Part shown: in pieces, positions 1 through 5,978 of the stretch | Layout of the letters: each line of letters starts with the position of its first letter | Numbering within the stretch: the first letter of the stretch is position 1 | Source of the DNA: Clostridiales bacterium | GTDB taxonomy: Bacteria > Bacillota > Clostridia > Lachnospirales > WRAX01 | Length of the DNA stretch: 19,309 nt | Direction: 5' to 3' | Assembly (NCBI GenBank): GCA_031277155.1 | Contig: JAITMW010000041.1 | Span: 1 to 19,309, forward strand | Made by a program: the position numbers and the translations under genes | The notes under the pieces: generated by a model | Told to the model about the DNA's origin: nothing | Seen by the model: the letters and a program-made list of their open reading frames with translations, nothing else | Databases searched by the model: none

Positions 1-592
1 GCCCGATATCTCCAAGCTGTTGGAGGTGGGCGTGGATGAAATTTTGGGGGCCGGACGAGGCGAGGAAGGCGGCGAGGAAGGCTTGCAAAAGCTGGTGGAC
101 GCGCCGCTGTTTGAAAAGATTTTGGCCAGGATAAGGATGGCGGGCAGCCTTTCGGAGCTGACAATGAATTTGGACTTCTTCGTATATCTGGGGGCCGCGC
201 AAAAATCCGACGCCATAGCCGCGCTGCTTGAAATGGACGACTATCATCTGGCCCTGGACGAGATTTTGCCATACAGCAGCCAGCCCCAGCGCGCAACCAT
301 CGTCACCCATATCCTGGAAAACCAGGACTATGACCTGCTGGAGCAAATTTCCAGCCACATAAGCAATGAGATAAAATTTACGGCACTGACAACATTGCTT
401 GACGAGGGCCGGTTTGACATCATAGAGGACAATATGCCCGCCTTCAACCGCAAGCACCGCGACATCATCGTGCAATACTTCGGCACAAACACAGTTGACA
501 TGGAAATTATTGAAAATTTCATACCATTTTTTGACAAAAATCAAAGACAGAGATTGGCGCAAAGCCTTAATTTAGAGGAGGAAGAACAATGA
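1..592 (+). CDS. Helical-repeat protein of unknown function (5' partial)
   Basis: The frame is open to the left edge (reading from base 2, Pro-Asp-Ile-Ser...), so the true start lies outside the window; 196 codons are visible. I do not recognise the family. From about 60 residues in, the protein has four to five degenerate units of 27-29 residues, each an amphipathic helix pair ending in an Ile/Leu-rich helix (boundaries near QKSDAI, QPQRAT, NEIKFT, RKHRDI, KNQRQR). That resembles HEAT/ARM-like alpha solenoids and suggests protein binding. No signal peptide or membrane segment is seen; the C-terminus is acidic (EEEEQ). Its stop overlaps the next start as ATGA, so the genes are translationally coupled and probably cotranscribed with the SHOCT-DUF4097 gene. 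The repeat reading is mine; the function is unknown. Confidence 0.8.
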   Translation, partial: PDISKLLEVGVDEILGAGRGEEGGEEGLQKLVDAPLFEKILARIRMAGSLSELTMNLDFFVYLGAAQKSDAIAALLEMDDYHLALDEILPYSSQPQRATIVTHILENQDYDLLEQISSHISNEIKFTALTTLLDEGRFDIIEDNMPAFNRKHRDIIVQYFGTNTVDMEIIENFIPFFDKNQRQRLAQSLNLEEEEQ

Positions 593-723
593 AAAAGACA
601 TTTGCAAAATTATTTGGCAAAAGAGGCAAGGTCATGTTAAATGACAAATTTGAATTGATGCACAATGTCAGCGCGGCAGCCCATAACACCAATGTATATT
701 TGTATATGCGGCAGCATCAATAA
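589..723 (+). CDS. 44-aa basic peptide, unknown
   Basis: A short ORF starts in the ATGA overlap with the preceding stop, preceded by GAGGAGG at a good distance, and ends four bases before the ribosome-binding site of the next gene. The peptide begins MKKTFAKLFGKRGK, a Lys/Arg-rich amphipathic start, and continues with a more neutral, Asn/His-rich half. There is no clear membrane segment. Its position, squeezed between two operon genes with coupled translation, is the main evidence that it is real. I do not recognise a family. Confidence 0.6.
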   Translation: MKKTFAKLFGKRGKVMLNDKFELMHNVSAAAHNTNVYLYMRQHQ

Positions 724-740
724 ATCAAGGAGGGATTATG

Positions 741-2024
741 ATGAACGAAGCCAAAAACGAAGGCAAGATTAAAATATTGGAGATGCTGCAGGAAGGCAAA
801 ATCACCGTAGAGCAGTCCCTAGAGCTTTTGGCGCAGTTTCCCGATGAAAAAAAGGCCGGCAGGCGCATGGACCCGAGGCAAATCAATCCCAACAAGCGCA
901 GGGACGAAGACAACGACAGCGAAAATTATGACGATTGGGAATGGGGCAGCGATTGGGACGAGGCAGAAGACGAGGACGGATATGATTTTTCAAACCTCGG
1001 CCAGCGCATAAAGGCGGAAATTGAGGGCGCCCTTGGCACCGATTTGTCCTCCATCGGCAACGACATCAAGCAAAGCATCAGGGATATCGGCAGGGATTTG
1101 GAAGACGCGGACATACATTTGGATATGTCGGGGCTTTTCGGAAATTATAAGCACAGGTCCACCGTCACATATATCTCGGACCCCGTACCCCAGGCCATTA
1201 ACCAGCTAAAGCTAATCGGCAAAAACGCCAAGGTTGAAATAAGAGGATATGACGGCGACAGGCTGCGCATCACATGCAAATATAATCCGAAGCGGCAGGA
1301 CGCGCAAATCATTGTAAATGAGGCGGGGGGCAGCTATGAAGTGCTGTACGACTATAACGCCATGCGTTCTGTGGCCATTTATGCCGAAGTGCCGCGGGTC
1401 TTCGTGGAAAGCATCCACGGCGAAACCAAAAACGCCATGGTGGGGCTTGATGGCATAAAATGCCGCCACGCCCATCTTCTCACGAAAAATGCGTCCATAC
1501 GCGTTGAAAACTCGGACTGTAAAGAAATTGCGGCCCGCACCCGCAATGCCGCCATAAAGGCCGAAAAGCTGACGGCGGACAATATTGACTTTGAAACAAG
1601 CAACAGCAAAATTGATGTGGATGACACAACGGCGCAAACAGCACGGCTGACCACATCCAACAGCAAGGTGACGACGGAACATTGCGACATAAAACAGCTG
1701 TTTATCAAGACCACCAACGCGGGCATAAAAATGGAGCGTCTTTTTAAATACAGCGCGGCGCAGAGCCAGTGGGACGCAGAACACATCATAGAGGCCCATA
1801 CCACCAACGGCGGCGTTTCTATATATGTGCCGCGGGATGTGGCCGCCGTCATCCAGGCTTCCACATCCAACGGGCGTGTTGATTGCGAGCTGCCCAATAT
1901 GCTGATGGGCGAAATTTCCAAAAATTATATCAGCGGCAGAAACAGGGATTATGACAATGCCGCCAAAAAGGTGAAAATCAATGTCAGCACAACAAACAGC
2001 ACGATAAAGTTTAAAGAAGAATAG
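741..2024 (+). CDS. SHOCT-like / DUF4097 (YvlB-type) protein
   Basis: About 427 aa. Residues ~5-35 (KIKILEMLQEGKITVEQSLE) form the short SHOCT-like helical domain typical of YvlB-type proteins. A long acidic, Asp/Glu/Trp-rich linker follows (~45-80), then an amphipathic stretch, and from ~145 a DUF4097 repeat region. There, short beta rungs recur with motifs such as TSNSKI, TSNSKV, TTNAGI, TTNGGV, TSNGRV and TTNSTI, a pattern expected of a right-handed beta-helix. DUF4097 proteins are often linked to envelope stress, but their biochemical role is unclear. Two adjacent ATGs are possible (738 and 741); AAGGAGG at 727-733 is better spaced for 741. It is the last gene of its operon and is followed at once by a strong hairpin terminator. 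Confidence 0.85.
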   Translation: MNEAKNEGKIKILEMLQEGKITVEQSLELLAQFPDEKKAGRRMDPRQINPNKRRDEDNDSENYDDWEWGSDWDEAEDEDGYDFSNLGQRIKAEIEGALGTDLSSIGNDIKQSIRDIGRDLEDADIHLDMSGLFGNYKHRSTVTYISDPVPQAINQLKLIGKNAKVEIRGYDGDRLRITCKYNPKRQDAQIIVNEAGGSYEVLYDYNAMRSVAIYAEVPRVFVESIHGETKNAMVGLDGIKCRHAHLLTKNASIRVENSDCKEIAARTRNAAIKAEKLTADNIDFETSNSKIDVDDTTAQTARLTTSNSKVTTEHCDIKQLFIKTTNAGIKMERLFKYSAAQSQWDAEHIIEAHTTNGGVSIYVPRDVAAVIQASTSNGRVDCELPNMLMGEISKNYISGRNRDYDNAAKKVKINVSTTNSTIKFKEE

Positions 2025-2025
2025 C

Positions 2026-2059
2026 AAAAGGGTGCGAACAAATGTCCGCACCCTTTTTT
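2026..2059. terminator. Rho-independent terminator, probably bidirectional
   Basis: AAAAGGGTGCG (2026-2036) pairs perfectly with CGCACCCTTTT (2047-2057) around a 10-base loop and runs into a T6 tract. It lies two bases after the stop of the SHOCT-DUF4097 gene. The minus-strand secreted-protein gene ends at 2070, and the A-rich left arm gives a T-tract on that strand too, so the hairpin probably ends both convergent transcripts. Confidence 0.9.
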
Positions 2060-2069
2060 GCGCTTTGGA

Positions 2070-2486
2070 TTACTGCCAACGCCAGCAGCCCCCTAAGCCC
2101 CGTCCAAGGCCGCGGCCGCGACAGCCTAGACCTAAGCCTAAGCCTTGGCCTTGCATATGGTTTTCCCATGGGATAACAACGCCGTCTTCGTCAAAAGCCT
2201 GAAGGCCCCAAGCGCTGGTTATATTGCCATCGGCATCCAAATACCAGCAGCATTGGCCAAAAGTCGCATAGCCGTATGTATCCTGCCAAAGGCGCCCGCA
2301 CCAGCTGTTTACCAAAAAGCCCTGCTCGTTAAACACTTGCACATTTGCGGCCTGCCCGGCCATCACCGCTCCGTGGCCATGATGTCCGCCTCCGTGATGT
2401 CCGCGGCCACGGGCAAACACGGTGCTGGTTGACAATGCAACCATCACAAGCACCATAAGCAACGCCAAAATACGTCTAGTTGTCAT
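2070..2486 (-). CDS. Secreted His/Gly-rich small protein
   Basis: 138 aa. The start at 2486 is set by AAGGAGG (2495-2501) eight bases upstream; longer upstream frames run through that site. Residues 1-25 are a classic signal peptide: TTRR, a hydrophobic core (ILALLMVLVMVALS), then a likely cleavage site after TVFA. The mature N-terminus is rich in His and Gly (HHGGGHHGHG, ~30-40). The middle holds a Trp/Cys/Tyr-rich segment (NSWCGRLWQ, FGQCCWYLDADGN), and the C-terminus is a Gly-Leu/Gly-Arg repeat ending in CWRWQ. The His cluster and four to five Cys could bind metal, but that is inference. I do not recognise a family. A TATAAT lies 7-12 bases upstream of the ribosome-binding site. Confidence 0.8.
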   Translation of the reverse strand: MTTRRILALLMVLVMVALSTSTVFARGRGHHGGGHHGHGAVMAGQAANVQVFNEQGFLVNSWCGRLWQDTYGYATFGQCCWYLDADGNITSAWGLQAFDEDGVVIPWENHMQGQGLGLGLGCRGRGLGRGLGGCWRWQ

Positions 2487-2507
2487 ATATTCGCCTCCTT
2501 TTTTTAT

Positions 2508-2513
2508 ATTATA
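2508..2513 (-). promoter_or_regulatory. Possible -10 box of the secreted-protein gene
   Basis: TATAAT on the minus strand directly upstream of an A-rich tract and the AAGGAGG of the secreted-protein gene. No convincing -35 hexamer lies 16-18 bases further up. If used, the transcript would start almost at the ribosome-binding site. Confidence 0.35.
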
Positions 2514-2558
2514 CATCGCCGCGCCGGACAATTGATGAACATTTTGTAAACATTTCAT

Positions 2559-2593
2559 AAAAAAATCCCGCAAGCCTCTTTGACCCACGGGAT
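2559..2593 (-). terminator. Hairpin terminator after the tiny Gly-rich ORF
   Basis: On the minus strand ATCCCG (2593-2588) pairs with CGGGAT (2570-2565) and is followed by a run of seven Ts. The stem is short and the loop long (17 bases), so it is a moderate terminator. It separates the tiny ORF at 2605-2700 from the secreted-protein gene and argues that the tiny ORF is a separate transcript. Confidence 0.6.
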
Positions 2594-2604
2594 GTTTTGT
2601 TAAA

Positions 2605-2700
2605 TTATCTACCTGTGCCGCTTTTGCCGCCTTGGTCGCCGCTATGCTCTTCATTACCGCGGCCGCCTTGTGTGCCTTTATTGGTATTCTTATTGTCCAC
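2605..2700 (-). CDS. Tiny hydrophilic Gly-rich ORF (31 aa)
   Basis: A minus-strand ORF with a strong AAAGGAGG at 2710-2717. An ATG touches the ribosome-binding site directly (2709), which is too close. The in-frame GTG at 2700 has nine bases of spacing and is the more likely start. The product is short, polar and Gly/Lys/Asn-rich (KGTQGGRGNEEHSGDQGGKS), with no hydrophobic segment. Terminator and ribosome-binding site support expression. It could instead be the remnant of a longer gene. No family is recognised. Confidence 0.4.
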   Translation of the reverse strand: MDNKNTNKGTQGGRGNEEHSGDQGGKSGTGR

Positions 2701-2713
2701 CTCGTTCATCCTC

Positions 2714-2725
2714 CTTTCGCGAAAG
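2714..2725. other. 12-bp perfect palindrome at the tiny ORF's ribosome-binding site
   Basis: CTTTCGCGAAAG is perfectly self-complementary and its minus-strand AAAG is the first part of the AAAGGAGG ribosome-binding site. It could be an operator or a small hairpin (CTTT-CGCG-AAAG) that partly hides the site. That role is inference. Confidence 0.35.
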
Positions 2726-2801
2726 ATTTACATTACAAAAGCTATTATTTTCATGTGCTTCAAATTTTATACATCTATTTTTCAATGCCGGGAATTTGAT
2801 A

Positions 2802-2830
2802 TGGAATTTAATTGTGAATTGTAGTATAAT
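2802..2830 (+). promoter_or_regulatory. Possible promoter for the P-loop gene
   Basis: A perfect TATAAT (2825-2830) lies in a very AT-rich stretch upstream of the P-loop gene. The hexamer 17 bases further up, TGGAAT (2802-2807), is only a weak -35. The transcript would start just upstream of the first 42-bp repeat. Confidence 0.4.
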
Positions 2831-2851
2831 TTTCAGTAGAGTAACTTCATT

Positions 2852-2893
2852 TTGTACATTGCCTTGCTTTTGCGTGGCGGTATCACGAATTTG
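2852..2893 (+). repeat. 42-bp direct repeat, copy 1
   Basis: Identical base for base to 3444-3485. It begins TTGTACATTGCC and ends TCACGAATTTG. Each copy ends about 18-20 bases before the start codon of a gene (P-loop protein here, GNAT protein at copy 2), so it forms the 5' leader of both. The sequences on either side of the two copies differ. Confidence 0.95.
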
Positions 2894-2910
2894 TATTGGG
2901 GGTAGTAATA

Positions 2911-3396
2911 TTGAAATATGCACTCTCATCTAACGAAACAGCGAACACGTTGAAAGAGATATTTGAAAGACATAAAGATGAGCGAATATGTGTAGTGGGT
3001 ACAATGTGTTGCGGCAAAACAACTCTAGTCAAGCAGCTGCAAGAGTATAATTGCATTGATATGGACGACGAGTTTTGGATTCTGGCATCGGATGAAGAAA
3101 TTGAATTTTATAGTCAACGACCATTTACAAAGGACATGAATGATTCGCTTTACAAGCTGTTTTGTGAAAGAATATCAGCAAAACATGGTTTCCCTCTATT
3201 TGGAGTTTATATTCTTGACTGTGAAGTTGTTGTGTATTTGGATATTGCCGATAATCTGTTGAAAGATTACTGTGAAATACGAGGTGATACTGATTTTATT
3301 GACGCCTATAATCTTAAAAAATGGCTGGAAGATGATTTGAATAATCATAGGGCAAAGAGCGACAGAGCATTATATTGTATAACCATAAAAGAGTAG
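2911..3396 (+). CDS. P-loop nucleotide-binding protein (kinase-like)
   Basis: 161 aa from a TTG start with GGGGGT seven bases upstream; an upstream in-frame TTG at 2896 overlaps that site and is less likely. A Walker A motif, GTMCCGKTT, lies at residues ~30-38 after a short beta strand (RICVVG), followed by NCIDMDDEFW, which could supply an acidic site after the second strand as in small P-loop kinases. There is no membrane segment. The exact family is not recognised and the substrate is unknown. The gene is clearly more AT-rich than its neighbours (ATA, AGA and TTG codons), and it lies between two copies of a 42-bp direct repeat, which suggests acquisition as a small unit. Confidence 0.7.
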   Translation: MKYALSSNETANTLKEIFERHKDERICVVGTMCCGKTTLVKQLQEYNCIDMDDEFWILASDEEIEFYSQRPFTKDMNDSLYKLFCERISAKHGFPLFGVYILDCEVVVYLDIADNLLKDYCEIRGDTDFIDAYNLKKWLEDDLNNHRAKSDRALYCITIKE

Positions 3397-3417
3397 TTGT
3401 CTGCCAATAGGCAACAA
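3397..3417 (+). other. Hairpin directly after the P-loop gene
   Basis: Starting at the first base after the stop codon, TTGT-C-TGCC pairs with GGCA-ACAA around an AATA loop, with one bulged C. No T-tract follows, so it is not a typical intrinsic terminator; it may protect the mRNA 3' end or be part of the structured spacer. Confidence 0.5.
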
Positions 3418-3418
3418 G

Positions 3419-3472
3419 CCGCCCACGAAGAAGCAGGCCCTGCTTGTACATTGCCTTGCTTTTGCGTGGCGG
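3419..3472. repeat. Nested imperfect inverted repeats in the spacer
   Basis: The outer arms CCGCCCACG (3419-3427) and CGTGGCGG (3465-3472) pair with one bulged base. Inside them AAGCAGG (3431-3437) and CCTGCTT (3439-3445) form a near-perfect palindrome. The right outer arm lies within the 42-bp repeat, but copy 1 lacks the left arms. The layout recalls recombination sites such as integron attC, but the GTTRRRY/RYYYAAC core sites are absent. Confidence 0.55.
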
Positions 3473-3485
3473 TATCACGAATTTG
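3444..3485 (+). repeat. 42-bp direct repeat, copy 2
   Basis: Exact copy of 2852-2893, 592 bp downstream, forming the leader of the GNAT gene. The segment between the two copies carries only the P-loop gene and its structured 3' spacer. Confidence 0.95.
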
Positions 3486-3505
3486 CATTTCGGGAGGGAA
3501 GCATT

Positions 3506-4009
3506 GTGGAATTCATAATCCGCAAAGTATTGCCGGAGGAAGCTGATGAATACACTGTTTGTCAGGTTTCATGCTGGCAGGCGGCTTATAAAGGCATTGT
3601 TCCGAATGATTATTTACATGCCATGTATTCAGATAAGCGGGTTGAAAGATGCAGAAAAGCGCTGAGTGAATCCGAGGATTCTTATTGTGCGGAGCTTAAG
3701 GGGGAAATGATAGGAAGGTTGGTTTTCGGAAAAAGCCGCGATGAAGAAAAGCCTGATGCCGGGGAGATAGAAGCAATCTATTTAACTGCGCCGTTCTGGG
3801 GCAAAGGTTTTGGCAAAAAAATGATGGATTATGCAATAGCAGCGCTAAAAGAGCAGGGATGTAATGAAGCGATTGCTTGGATGCTTGAGGAAAACAACAG
3901 GGCGAGGCTTTTCTATGAAAAATATGGCTTTACTTTTGACGGAGCCAAAAAAGAAATTGAATTAGGAAAAGCCTTAACCTTAATCAGATATGTGCTTAAC
4001 TTGCGATAA
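3506..4009 (+). CDS. GNAT-family N-acetyltransferase
   Basis: 167 aa from a GTG start with GGAGGG seven bases upstream. The acetyl-CoA-binding motif A is clear: IEAIYLTAPFWGKGFGKKMM (residues ~88-107), with the Q/R-x-x-G-x-G/A loop as WGKGFG. The C-terminal motif B has NNRARLFYEKYGFTFDG, typical of GNAT enzymes. The length fits a single-domain member. Substrate cannot be told; small-molecule or protein acetylation are both possible. The gene is AT-richer than the core genes around it and shares its 42-bp leader with the P-loop gene upstream, suggesting they moved or were duplicated together. Confidence 0.88.
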   Translation: MEFIIRKVLPEEADEYTVCQVSCWQAAYKGIVPNDYLHAMYSDKRVERCRKALSESEDSYCAELKGEMIGRLVFGKSRDEEKPDAGEIEAIYLTAPFWGKGFGKKMMDYAIAALKEQGCNEAIAWMLEENNRARLFYEKYGFTFDGAKKEIELGKALTLIRYVLNLR

Positions 4010-4095
4010 TAAGCTATATTTTTGGGGAAGTCATATGACAAAAAAGGCATATGGTATTTTTGCTGTTTTTGTTTACACCGGAGGATGTGAAAGGC

Positions 4096-5178
4096 ATGAA
4101 AAAGGTTGTAATTGCAATGTCCGGCGGGGTGGACAGCGCCGTGGCGGCGTATCTGCTTGTGCAGGGCGGATATGATGTGCTGGGCATAACAATGCAAATT
4201 TGGCAGAGCGAAAACCCGGATGTGGTGGCCGCCAAGGGCGGCTGTTGCGGCATGACGGCGGCCCAGGACGCGCGTTTTGTTTGCAATGTGCTTGGGGTGC
4301 CCCATTATGTGCTTAATTTCCGCGATGTTTTCCGCAAAACCGTGATTGATTATTTTGCACGGGAATATAGGGCCGGCAGGACGCCAAACCCCTGTATCGC
4401 TTGCAATCGCTATGTGAAATGGCAGGCGCTTTTGGACAAGGCGACGGAACTTGAGGCGGATTTCATCGCCACGGGGCATTATTCCGAAATTGTGCGGCAT
4501 GACGAAACCGGAAGATTAACCATATTGGCGGCGGACAATGCTAAAGACCAAAGCTATGCGCTGTATAATCTGACCCAGGGGCAGCTGGCGCGCACACTTT
4601 TCCCTGTGGGCAGCCTGCCAAAAGACGAGGTGCGCAATTTGGCGGCGCAAAAAATTGGTCTGCGCGTGGCGCACAAGCCGGACAGCCAGGAGATTTGCTT
4701 TATCCCCGACGACGACCATGCCAAGTTTTTACAAGAATATTTTGGGGAAAGCCTTGCGCCCGGCGACTTTGTAAATGAGCAGGGCGAGGTGCTGGGCCGC
4801 CACAAGGGCATCGGCGCATACACCATCGGCCAGCGCAAGGGGCTGGGCATGGCTTTTGGGCGCCCCATGTATGTGAAGCATATTGACGCGGCAAGCGGCA
4901 ATATCATGCTGGCTGACGACGCCGCGCTGTTTTCAAGACATATGACCATAGACGACATAAATTTCATGGCCCATGATGAATTTGCGGGCGAGGTGCGCTG
5001 CTTTGGCAAAATACGCTATTCTCACAAAGCCGCGCCCTGCGTGATAAGATATGCGGATGGCCTGATATCCTGCACATTTGACGAGGCGCAAAGAGCCATA
5101 ACCCCGGGGCAGTCGGCGGTGTTTTATGATGATATCGGGCGGATTATTTGCGGCGGGACGATAGCTGCCCCGCGATAA
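4096..5178 (+). CDS. mnmA: tRNA-specific 2-thiouridylase MnmA
   Basis: 360 aa, the usual length. MnmA transfers sulfur to U34 of the tRNAs for Lys, Glu and Gln in the cytoplasm, using ATP and a persulfide relayed from a cysteine desulfurase. The PP-loop SGGVDSA is at residues 9-15, and the catalytic cysteines are C100 in TPNPCIACN and C201 in SQEICFIPDDD, matching the E. coli pair. TGHYS and KDQSYAL are further family signatures. The start at 4096 gives the standard MKKVVIAMSGGVDS opening; an ATG-like upstream extension (4051) lies in non-conserved sequence. GGAGG is 11 bases upstream. No sulfur-donor gene (iscS) is adjacent. The last ~45 bases are part of an ~85-bp sequence repeated at 5871-5957. 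Confidence 0.97.
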   Translation: MKKVVIAMSGGVDSAVAAYLLVQGGYDVLGITMQIWQSENPDVVAAKGGCCGMTAAQDARFVCNVLGVPHYVLNFRDVFRKTVIDYFAREYRAGRTPNPCIACNRYVKWQALLDKATELEADFIATGHYSEIVRHDETGRLTILAADNAKDQSYALYNLTQGQLARTLFPVGSLPKDEVRNLAAQKIGLRVAHKPDSQEICFIPDDDHAKFLQEYFGESLAPGDFVNEQGEVLGRHKGIGAYTIGQRKGLGMAFGRPMYVKHIDAASGNIMLADDAALFSRHMTIDDINFMAHDEFAGEVRCFGKIRYSHKAAPCVIRYADGLISCTFDEAQRAITPGQSAVFYDDIGRIICGGTIAAPR

Positions 5179-5220
5179 CCACCCCGGGCTGAAGCCCACC
5201 CCTCCAAAGGAGGGGAATTG
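5134..5220 (+). repeat. ~85-bp direct repeat, copy 1 (end of mnmA and spacer)
   Basis: Bases 5141-5220 match 5878-5957 at 79 of 80 positions (G/T at 5173 versus 5910), and the seven bases before differ at only two or three. It holds the last codons of mnmA, the stop, and two small hairpins in the spacer: GGGCT-GA-AGCCC and CCCCTCC-AAA-GGAGGGG. No T-tract follows, so it is not a standard terminator. Confidence 0.95.
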
Positions 5221-5262
5221 CCGCCTGTCCCTACTTGTCGCACTGGAAATATGTGCAGGGTA

Positions 5263-5291
5263 TTGACATAGCACATATTATAGTATATGAT
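5263..5291 (+). promoter_or_regulatory. Promoter of the toxin-antitoxin pair
   Basis: TTGACA (5263-5268), a 17-base spacer and TATGAT (5286-5291): a near-consensus SigA promoter ending 29 bases before the antitoxin start. AT-rich sequence over the -10 region is the likely place for autorepression by the antitoxin and its complex, as is usual in this family. Confidence 0.85.
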
Positions 5292-5320
5292 GTACACAGC
5301 GAAAGAAAGGGGATGTGAAT

Positions 5321-5596
5321 ATGGAGCCAACAAACATCAATATTCGTATGGACAAAAATTTAAAGCGACAAGCCGAAAGCCTGTTTTCGGAATTGGGAAT
5401 GAACATGACAACAGCGTTTAATATCTTTTTAAGGCAGTCTGTGCGAGAAGGCAGGATACCATTTGAAATTTCTCTCAACAGGCCTAATTATGAAACCCTT
5501 GAGGCTATGAAGGAAGCTGAAGAAATGAAGCAAAATCCGTCTTTGGGCAAATCATACACAGATGTTGACCAAATGATGAAGGAGCTGCTTGACTAA
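5321..5596 (+). CDS. RelB/DinJ-family antitoxin
   Basis: 91 aa; AAAGGGG eight bases upstream fixes the ATG at 5321. The N-terminus (NINIRMDKNLKRQAESLF, SELGMNMTTAFNIFLRQSV) is the ribbon-helix-helix DNA-binding domain typical of DinJ/RelB. The C-terminal part (KEAEEMKQNPSLGKSYTDVD) is the toxin-wrapping segment. Its stop overlaps the start of the toxin gene by one base, so the pair is coupled. Known members neutralise a RelE/YafQ ribonuclease by direct binding and repress their own promoter. The module is AT-rich and sits between direct repeats of the mnmA end. Confidence 0.93.
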   Translation: MEPTNINIRMDKNLKRQAESLFSELGMNMTTAFNIFLRQSVREGRIPFEISLNRPNYETLEAMKEAEEMKQNPSLGKSYTDVDQMMKELLD

Positions 5597-5871
5597 TGTA
5601 CACAATAAAACCTACAAGCAGATTTAAGAAGGACTTGAAACGAGTCCAAAAGCGCGGATACAACATAGATTTGCTGACGACAGTCATCAAAAAGCTGGCT
5701 GCCGGAGAAATCTTAGATGCGGCATGTCTCGACCATCCTCTTGAAGGCAATTTCAAAGGATGTCGTGAGTGCCATATCACACCGGACTGGCTCTTGATAT
5801 ATGAAATCTCGGATGATGTACTGATTTTATATCTGACACGCACAGGGACACATGCTGATTTGTTTGAATAA
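5596..5871 (+). CDS. YafQ-type RelE-superfamily toxin (mRNA interferase)
   Basis: 91 aa, the usual length for YafQ. E. coli YafQ cuts mRNA in the ribosome, using His50, His63, Asp67, Trp68, His87 and Phe91. The matching residues are all present here: H47 (DHPLEGN), H60-D64-W65 (CRECHITPDW), H86 and F90 (RTGTHADLFE). The toxin is therefore predicted to be active. It starts at the last base of the antitoxin stop with no separate ribosome-binding site, so translation depends on the antitoxin gene. Immediately after the stop comes the second copy of the mnmA-end repeat. Confidence 0.93.
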   Translation: MYTIKPTSRFKKDLKRVQKRGYNIDLLTTVIKKLAAGEILDAACLDHPLEGNFKGCRECHITPDWLLIYEISDDVLILYLTRTGTHADLFE

Positions 5872-5957
5872 TCGTCCGGATTATTTGCGGCGGGACGATA
5901 GCTGCCCCGCTATAACCACCCCGGGCTGAAGCCCACCCCTCCAAAGGAGGGGAATTG
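5871..5957 (+). repeat. ~85-bp direct repeat, copy 2
   Basis: A near-identical copy of 5134-5220, 737 bp downstream and starting at the last base of the toxin gene. It still contains the last 11 codons and stop of mnmA (reading ...GGTIAAPL-stop), now without the rest of that gene. It lies between the convergent toxin and GGDEF genes, and its two hairpins may limit read-through. Confidence 0.95.
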
Positions 5958-5978
5958 TCGGCACTGCGGCCATAAACC

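Noticed and set aside
1212..2051. Long minus-strand frame (279 codons) opposite the DUF4097 gene
   Set aside because: It runs opposite a clear DUF4097 gene, has no ribosome-binding site, and crosses the terminator hairpin at its start.
3397..3490. A canonical integron attC site between the P-loop and GNAT genes
   Set aside because: The spacer has nested inverted repeats, but the GTTRRRY and RYYYAAC core sites are not present in the right places and no integrase is in the window.
4025..4070. Terminator after the GNAT gene (two CATATG boxes then T-runs)
   Set aside because: CATATG is common in this sequence as part of GCATATG codons; the 6-bp AT-rich stem with a 10-base loop is too weak to call.
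5190..5220. Intrinsic terminator after mnmA
   Set aside because: The two hairpins are strong but no T-tract follows on either strand.
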